DNA of 50,703 bases, taken from NCBI GenBank assembly GCA_029266945.1, contig JARIED010000015.1, positions 1 to 50,703 of the forward strand, in the 5' to 3' direction. The DNA is from Slackia sp. (lineage in GTDB: Bacteria; Actinomycetota; Coriobacteriia; Coriobacteriales; Eggerthellaceae). Each line of letters begins with the position of its first letter. Position 1 is the stretch's first letter. Shown in pieces: positions 50,200 through 50,703 of this stretch. The notes beneath the pieces are model-generated. The model saw nothing but the letters and a program-made list of their open reading frames with translations, made no database searches and was not told where the DNA came from. Both the position numbers and the translations under genes were made by a program.

Positions 50200-50595
50200 G
50201 TTTACCCGGGGCTTCGAGGTCGGATGCGGCCAGCGAGGCCGTCTTCTCGGACGGGGCATCGCGGCGTCCGGGCTATGTCCGCATTCGCAGGGCGCTTCAG
50301 AAATCGCTTCGGGGAAGAGGCCGTGCAAGGCGGGTCTCATGCTTTCGAACAGAGCTGCCGCCTTCTCTTGCGGCCTGCGCGGCGAGAATCCTTATCCGCG
50401 GACCCTGTGGAGCCGTGGAACGCCCTTTCTTGCGTCTTCGGTCGGTATTTCGGGTTTCGTGGTCTTTGCTCGTCTTGCGCCGCTGTCGCGGTTCGTGCGC
50501 ATCGCCGTCTATCGTGGTGACTCGCGTGAGGAGGGGGCGAAGCGGGTGAAAAGAACGTGCGAGAACTGTTTCGAAAAAAAAGTTCAAATTCCCGC

Positions 50596-50623
50596 TTGAC
50601 TCTCGTTTTCGAATCCGTATAAT
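50596..50623 (+). promoter_or_regulatory. Strong promoter of the tRNA at the window end
   Basis: TTGACT (50596-50601), 16 bp, perfect TATAAT (50618-50623), preceded by an A-tract (50573-50582) that could act as an UP element. The tRNA 5' end is 54 bases after the -10. Confidence 0.8.
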
Positions 50624-50676
50624 AAATTCTCGCACCGCGCGAAAGGGAAACAGCCCGAAAGCGCGGAACCCAATAC

Positions 50677-50703
50677 GGGGCCTTAGCTCAGCTGGGAGAG
50701 CGC
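50677..50703 (+). tRNA. tRNA, 5' part only, probably tRNA-Ala
   Basis: GGGGCCTTAGCTCAGCTGGG followed by AGAGCGC is the acceptor strand and D-arm of a bacterial tRNA, closest to tRNA-Ala. The gene runs off the window, so the anticodon and the G3-U70 pair cannot be checked. Confidence 0.75.

Noticed and set aside
50200-50595. Open frames of up to 144 codons after rplT
   Set aside because: Several overlapping frames on both strands are open, none has a ribosome-binding site with a recognisable product, and the stretch ends in a tRNA promoter.
1-50703. CRISPR arrays, insertion sequences, integrase or phage genes
   Set aside because: No regularly spaced repeats, transposase motifs or integrase-like proteins were seen anywhere in the window.

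Overview
This is a gene-dense, high-GC bacterial chromosome segment. I read it as an anaerobic actinobacterium of class Coriobacteriia, probably Eggerthellaceae. The reasons are a Tat-exported molybdopterin (DMSO-reductase family) enzyme with its ferredoxin subunit and TorD chaperone, a heme-c type sensor kinase, a minimal SufCB (SMS-type) Fe-S assembly pair, a class I two-subunit fumarase, high GC, and promoters that often carry extended -10 (TGn) elements. The taxonomic call is inference; no rRNA gene is present. I see no phage, insertion sequence or CRISPR array.

Layout. 1-486: the end of a dicarboxylate/amino-acid:cation symporter. 786-7846: a respiratory block with a DmsA-like catalytic subunit, DmsB-like ferredoxin, TorD-like chaperone, membrane sensor kinase with a CxxCH heme site, OmpR-type response regulator and UspA. 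8105-13316: ribosomal block rpsL-rpsG-fusA-rpsJ-rplC-rplD-rplW, which stops at a terminator after rplW and has no tuf between fusA and rpsJ. 13449-23207: a probable sialic acid uptake and catabolism locus (family 5 binding lipoprotein, SGNH hydrolase, permease, fused permease-ATPase, ATPase, NanA-like lyase, ROK kinase, NanE). 23294-27976: fumarase alpha/beta, tmk, holB and ricT, tightly overlapped. 28024-32496: pncB, two DegV genes and a radical SAM protein. 32551-37658: threonine/aspartate family genes, thrB-thrC on the minus strand diverging from lysC-asd. 37751-37825: tRNA-Thr(TGT) with two tandem terminators.

37931-42935: a small membrane protein; a paired radical SAM/DUF4130 DNA-metabolism module; a family 2 glycosyltransferase; and a ComF-type phosphoribosyltransferase. 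43082-44590: a long structured leader and a family 3 solute-binding lipoprotein. 44626-46340: sufC-sufB. 46433-47692: two small membrane-anchored proteins of unknown function. 47739-48680: two broken histidine genes (hisZ and a PHP histidinol phosphatase) joined tail to tail. 48804-50199: infC-rpmI-rplT with an attenuator-like leader and a probable AUA start for infC. The window ends in a strong promoter and the first 27 bases of a tRNA, probably tRNA-Ala.

How the parts fit. The heme sensor pair sits between the Mo-enzyme locus and uspA and could link redox state to respiration. The sialic acid locus has its own operator-like element and several transcription units. The aspartate-family genes give aspartate to aspartyl phosphate to semialdehyde, then homoserine to threonine; homoserine dehydrogenase is not in the window. 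Most loci end in clear intrinsic terminators, often with UUCG loops, so transcription units can be drawn with some confidence.
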